Shown: one piece after another, positions 40,803 through 43,910 of the stretch
Numbering within the stretch: position 1 is the stretch's first letter
Layout: each line of letters begins with the position of its first letter
Notes under the pieces: model-generated
The model's input: only the letters and a program-made list of their open reading frames with translations
Told to the model about the DNA's origin: nothing
The model's database searches: none
Assembly: GCA_020050685.1 (NCBI GenBank)
Contig: JAGVKG010000015.1
Location: forward strand, 1 to 43,910
Direction of reading: 5' to 3'
DNA from: Candidatus Obscuribacterales bacterium
Lineage (GTDB): Bacteria; Cyanobacteriota; Vampirovibrionia; Obscuribacterales; Obscuribacteraceae
Length of the DNA: 43,910 bases
Made by a program: the position numbers and the translations under genes

Positions 40803-43800
40803 ATGAATGGCAAACACTTGTGCGCTGGGCGATCTAATCAATATGGAAATACCCTTGTGCTGACTGTCTGTACCTTCGTAATTGTTCTTTTGCTCCTTGG
40901 TCTATTGATTACGAATTTTAGCCAATTGCTTGGCGTGCACAAAGAGGCAACATCAGCTGTTGATTCGGCTGCCTTGGCTGTAGCCAAAGACATGAGTAAA
41001 GCTGTGGTTAATACGCCTCTGGGGCGAATTGGCATGGTGGATGATATTTCAGCCAAACAATCGCTTGCCTCAACTAACAATTCCACCTCTCAATCGGCCT
41101 TCAAAAACGATCCGCGTCCTGTTTATAGCATCAATACATGGAGAGCCATCTTGCGCCTAGATTCATTGATTGCCACCAATCCAAAAGTAAATAACAAAAC
41201 AATGCTGTGGTTGATCAAACAAGATTTGGCATTTGCAGACAATGCCGCCTCACTGCTTAGACAACAAATTCTCAGCAAGGTTGTTTATGACAAGTTTGGC
41301 AACAAAGTTGATTTCCAAAAAGATGCCTACGATGCTTATACAAGTTTCAATGTTGAAAGACTTTCAGTACAGACTCAAACTATAAGCCCAGACGATCTGA
41401 CTTTGGAATTTGGTGCGTTCACAGGAACCAATAACAGCAATTGTCCAACACCACTGCCCAAAGGTCAGGGCATAGATCCGCCAACCGAAACTCAACCTAA
41501 CTATTTGTCTTATACAAATTACACCATTCCCGGTCTAGGCACTAATGTGCGATTTTTGCCTGGCGCAACACAAGTTGGATTAGTAGCAGCCGCTGCTTAT
41601 GGCACACTCGGCGCATCAGACATTCCTGTTGTGGCCAAAGTTAGCGTATCGCAGAAGGTCGGTCAAATGGCACCATCACCGAAACAGCGCACGGCTTCAG
41701 ACAATAAGAGCGCACCACTACAAGTAGTTGGATATGCTCAAGCGGCAGTCGGCAATATTGGTGCACAATCGGCTGCCACCGGCACATTGGTTGTTACCTT
41801 TCCAGCCGGTTTCCCAACCGGCAATTTTCACGACCCCTCTTCCGGCTCATTTCCTGACCTGAGCTTCAAAACAATTGCTGGGATCATGAACGCCTCGCAA
41901 CTTGATCCGACAAGCTCAAGTCCTGCAAGTTCTTATTCGCGCTGGCATAAGCCATCCAAGGGAAACTGGGCGACAACTGTCAACGGACCCGTTCCTTGGA
42001 CAAACTCAAACACTAGTGGTTCCTATGCTCCTCAAAATTTCCTTGGACCATCATCAACGACAGGACAAAACGGCTTAGCCGACACCGATCCAAGTGTAAC
42101 AATGGCACTTTTGGTTACTGATTGGTTGAAAACCGCCGGACTCCGTCCAAGTGTTACTGCTGTGGTAAATGCTTTGACATTCGATTACCAAAACAAATAT
42201 GGCAGCAACGTTAATCAATCACCTACCGTCATTTCAAGCAACCATTCACACGATTTGTTCCTGCCACCAGCCTACGCGCAAGACGAGGCGGTCGCCGGAC
42301 AAACCACACCAATTTTGAACGTTGCTAACGACGGAGTGAATGATCCGCGCAACCTTGAGCGGTGGAACAAGAATCCATCTGCCTATAACCGACAACAATC
42401 ACGTATGTGGGGGTATGTACCGGCAGACAGTACTCTGGCTCCCGACGCCAAAATTGCTTGGTTGAATGCTCAAGGAGAAGTTACTACGATTGATGGCAAT
42501 CCAGTTTCAGATCTTAATGATCTTCTCAATAAGATTGCCGAAATGGACAGCTATGGAATGCAAACTTTCACAAACGCAATTGAGACGGTTAAAAAACTAA
42601 CTGGTGGCAAAGCCTCGCAAGACACAATCCAAAAATGCTACGACGAACATCCTCGTCTGGTCAATGCTTTGCAAAATGCATCTTATTGCACAGAAGTCGC
42701 AATACAATTAAAGACGAATCTGAGAGCACTTACTTCCATGGGCACCAAGAAAATAAGCGATCGCCACTTTGTTGTCGCTGGTTCCGATTTCTTCCCGCCT
42801 TCGCGTGCTGCAACTCAAGAAGAGCTTCTGTCAGAGAGTCCGGCACAAACAGGACAAGATAGACTCGTGAAGAATCGGGATTGGTGCGCTCCTCCGGTAA
42901 TTGAAAATGGCGTTCCAACTCCCTCAGTTGTCTTTTACAAGCGGACAAGCGAGCCCGTAATTGGCAACAACCATCCAGAGAAAAACTTCCTGCCGCCGGC
43001 TCTTGCGGCTACCGCGCAACAGTCCAATTTTTATCAATTCATATTCAGAGTCGTTGGCGGTAGTACACACTTAGGTACAGGCACTGTGCAAATCTCGCCT
43101 CAGTCTGTTTCTCCATATGGTGTGGTACCTTGCTTAAAAGGCCAAGCTCACTACCAAGATGTAACTGCCTTGGTTATGGAAGCAGCAAATGATCCTAAAG
43201 CCTTAACCGATTGGCAGGTGCAAGCACGCGATCAAACAGTTAATGCCTACGCGCAAAATAATAATGCGCAAGCGGCACCACAGCCAAACAATAATGTTCA
43301 GTACTTTACCGACTTTAGCTCGGGCACTTATAACACGCAATGGTGCCAAGATTCCGAAGGTCAACCATGTCCAATCGTTGCGGCGGAATGGTCTCTTTCT
43401 TGTCCGATTGTCGAGCCACCACCGCCTCCACCACCGCCATGTTGTCCGCCGGCACCACCACCGCCACCGCCACCAAACTGCGATTCACAACTCCTCGGCA
43501 TTCTCATGAATAACGTTACTTATCGCACTTTCATTAATAATGGCGCCAAGCTGGTGCGCACCGGACAGGTTGCCGATATGAGCACTGCCAATTGGGTATT
43601 TCCAACCACCAAGTACACTTATCAATTAATCAATAACGGAATAGTCTGGGGAAACTTTACAGTTTACCGGGCCGACAATCCATTAATAGATACTGGCACA
43701 GCCGGGCGCATTGGCACAGAAGTATCCAAAGTCGAATGGTTGACGCAACCAGCCACAGTACCTGGTGCATTGGGTCGCTACTACCCTTCCTGCGATCCGT

Positions 43801-43823
43801 TTCCCTACGAGGCACACATCTAG
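40803..43823 (+). CDS. TadG-like Flp-pilus-assembly/secreted protein, 1006 aa
   Basis: ATG preceded by GGAGG with an 8-base spacer. The N-terminus fits the TadE/TadG helical module: short basic lead, one TM helix (TLVLTVCTFVIVLLLLGLLI, about 17-36), then VHKEATSAVDSAALAVAKDM, the A-x-D-x-A-A-L-A segment of Tad proteins. The rest (about 950 residues) is exoplasmic, Asn/Ser/Thr/Pro-rich, with a (Pro)n-CC-(Pro)n-NC linker at about 872-893. The short C-terminal domain after it reads beta-rich. Much larger than typical TadG. No other tad genes are in the window, so a role in pilus biogenesis is inferred. Confidence 0.7.
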   Translation: MNGKHLCAGRSNQYGNTLVLTVCTFVIVLLLLGLLITNFSQLLGVHKEATSAVDSAALAVAKDMSKAVVNTPLGRIGMVDDISAKQSLASTNNSTSQSAFKNDPRPVYSINTWRAILRLDSLIATNPKVNNKTMLWLIKQDLAFADNAASLLRQQILSKVVYDKFGNKVDFQKDAYDAYTSFNVERLSVQTQTISPDDLTLEFGAFTGTNNSNCPTPLPKGQGIDPPTETQPNYLSYTNYTIPGLGTNVRFLPGATQVGLVAAAAYGTLGASDIPVVAKVSVSQKVGQMAPSPKQRTASDNKSAPLQVVGYAQAAVGNIGAQSAATGTLVVTFPAGFPTGNFHDPSSGSFPDLSFKTIAGIMNASQLDPTSSSPASSYSRWHKPSKGNWATTVNGPVPWTNSNTSGSYAPQNFLGPSSTTGQNGLADTDPSVTMALLVTDWLKTAGLRPSVTAVVNALTFDYQNKYGSNVNQSPTVISSNHSHDLFLPPAYAQDEAVAGQTTPILNVANDGVNDPRNLERWNKNPSAYNRQQSRMWGYVPADSTLAPDAKIAWLNAQGEVTTIDGNPVSDLNDLLNKIAEMDSYGMQTFTNAIETVKKLTGGKASQDTIQKCYDEHPRLVNALQNASYCTEVAIQLKTNLRALTSMGTKKISDRHFVVAGSDFFPPSRAATQEELLSESPAQTGQDRLVKNRDWCAPPVIENGVPTPSVVFYKRTSEPVIGNNHPEKNFLPPALAATAQQSNFYQFIFRVVGGSTHLGTGTVQISPQSVSPYGVVPCLKGQAHYQDVTALVMEAANDPKALTDWQVQARDQTVNAYAQNNNAQAAPQPNNNVQYFTDFSSGTYNTQWCQDSEGQPCPIVAAEWSLSCPIVEPPPPPPPPCCPPAPPPPPPPNCDSQLLGILMNNVTYRTFINNGAKLVRTGQVADMSTANWVFPTTKYTYQLINNGIVWGNFTVYRADNPLIDTGTAGRIGTEVSKVEWLTQPATVPGALGRYYPSCDPFPYEAHI

Positions 43824-43910
43824 GGCGCAGTGCGTTTCCAGCAGATTTAATCCAACTCATCCCCTAAACGGGGGACAAAAATCATCCCATCAACCGATGA
43901 TCACTAATAA
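43824..43910. other. 3' end of the window after the TadG-like gene
   Basis: 87 bases with a short CCCC-TAAAC-GGGG hairpin near 43861-43875, followed by AAAAATC, a poor terminator candidate. No gene. Confidence 0.3.

Noticed and set aside
1-43910. CRISPR array, transposase or prophage
   Set aside because: No regularly spaced direct repeats with unique spacers and no transposase, integrase or phage structural gene is visible; the three ~106-bp-spaced copies at 4.9-5.2 kb are structured repeats without spacer-like uniformity.

Overview
The window looks like a chromosomal segment of a Gram-negative, non-photosynthetic bacterium. The best guess is a Vampirovibrionia/Melainabacteria-type relative of Cyanobacteria, Obscuribacterales-like. 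Reasons: a cyanobacterial-style SufR repressor lies divergent from a suf operon, kdsA implies a Kdo-containing outer membrane, there are many exported TPR or repeat proteins, a GH57 glycogen-branching enzyme and a TadG-like pilus protein, and no photosynthesis gene is visible. This placement is inference; no rRNA or other phylogenetic marker is present.

Layout. 1-2.5 kb: accessory end with two small Cys-pair ORFs and a two-gene RloB/RloA-type (AbiL- or PARIS-like) putative phage-defence operon beside tRNA-Leu(TAG). 2.7-6.3 kb: three minus-strand tRNAs (Leu, Lys, Arg), an exported alkylsulfatase-type metallo-beta-lactamase and a small hypothetical gene with its own terminator. Between them lie four copies of a two-hairpin repeat whose stems change in compensated fashion between copies. 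6.4-11.5 kb: DUF429 nuclease-fold protein, exported Cys protein, small membrane protein, class V PLP enzyme, YheT-type hydrolase and an exported hypothetical. 11.5-15.5 kb: kdsA plus a double-retropepsin/TPR exported protein on the minus strand, then a DUF167 protein and a small winged-helix-like gene. 15.6-19.9 kb: fifth copy of the repeat just upstream of the GH57 branching enzyme, then pyruvate kinase and a TPR lipoprotein. 19.9-26.9 kb: sufR facing sufC-sufB-sufD-Rieske-sufS-sufU-sufT, a complete Fe-S assembly operon of mixed cyanobacterial/Firmicute-like composition. 27-29.4 kb: an exported repeat protein preceded by 21-bp-phased operator-like repeats ending in a perfect 22-bp palindrome, and a membrane-anchored SGNH-type protein. 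29.4-38.8 kb: a tight five-gene minus-strand operon, nagB followed by three tandem YfhO-family membrane proteins and a cyclophilin; the first YfhO lacks the Asp its two paralogues carry in the first external loop. 38.9-43.9 kb: exported metzincin-type protease, tiny hydrophobic ORF, orphan MqsA/YgiT-type zinc finger and a 1006-residue TadG-like protein.

Functional themes: envelope building (Kdo, YfhO, SGNH, nagB), glycogen/glycolysis (GH57, pyk) and Fe-S cluster supply. The least explained elements are the covarying hairpin repeat family, the phased operator at 27.0 kb, and the YfhO trio with its substituted first member.
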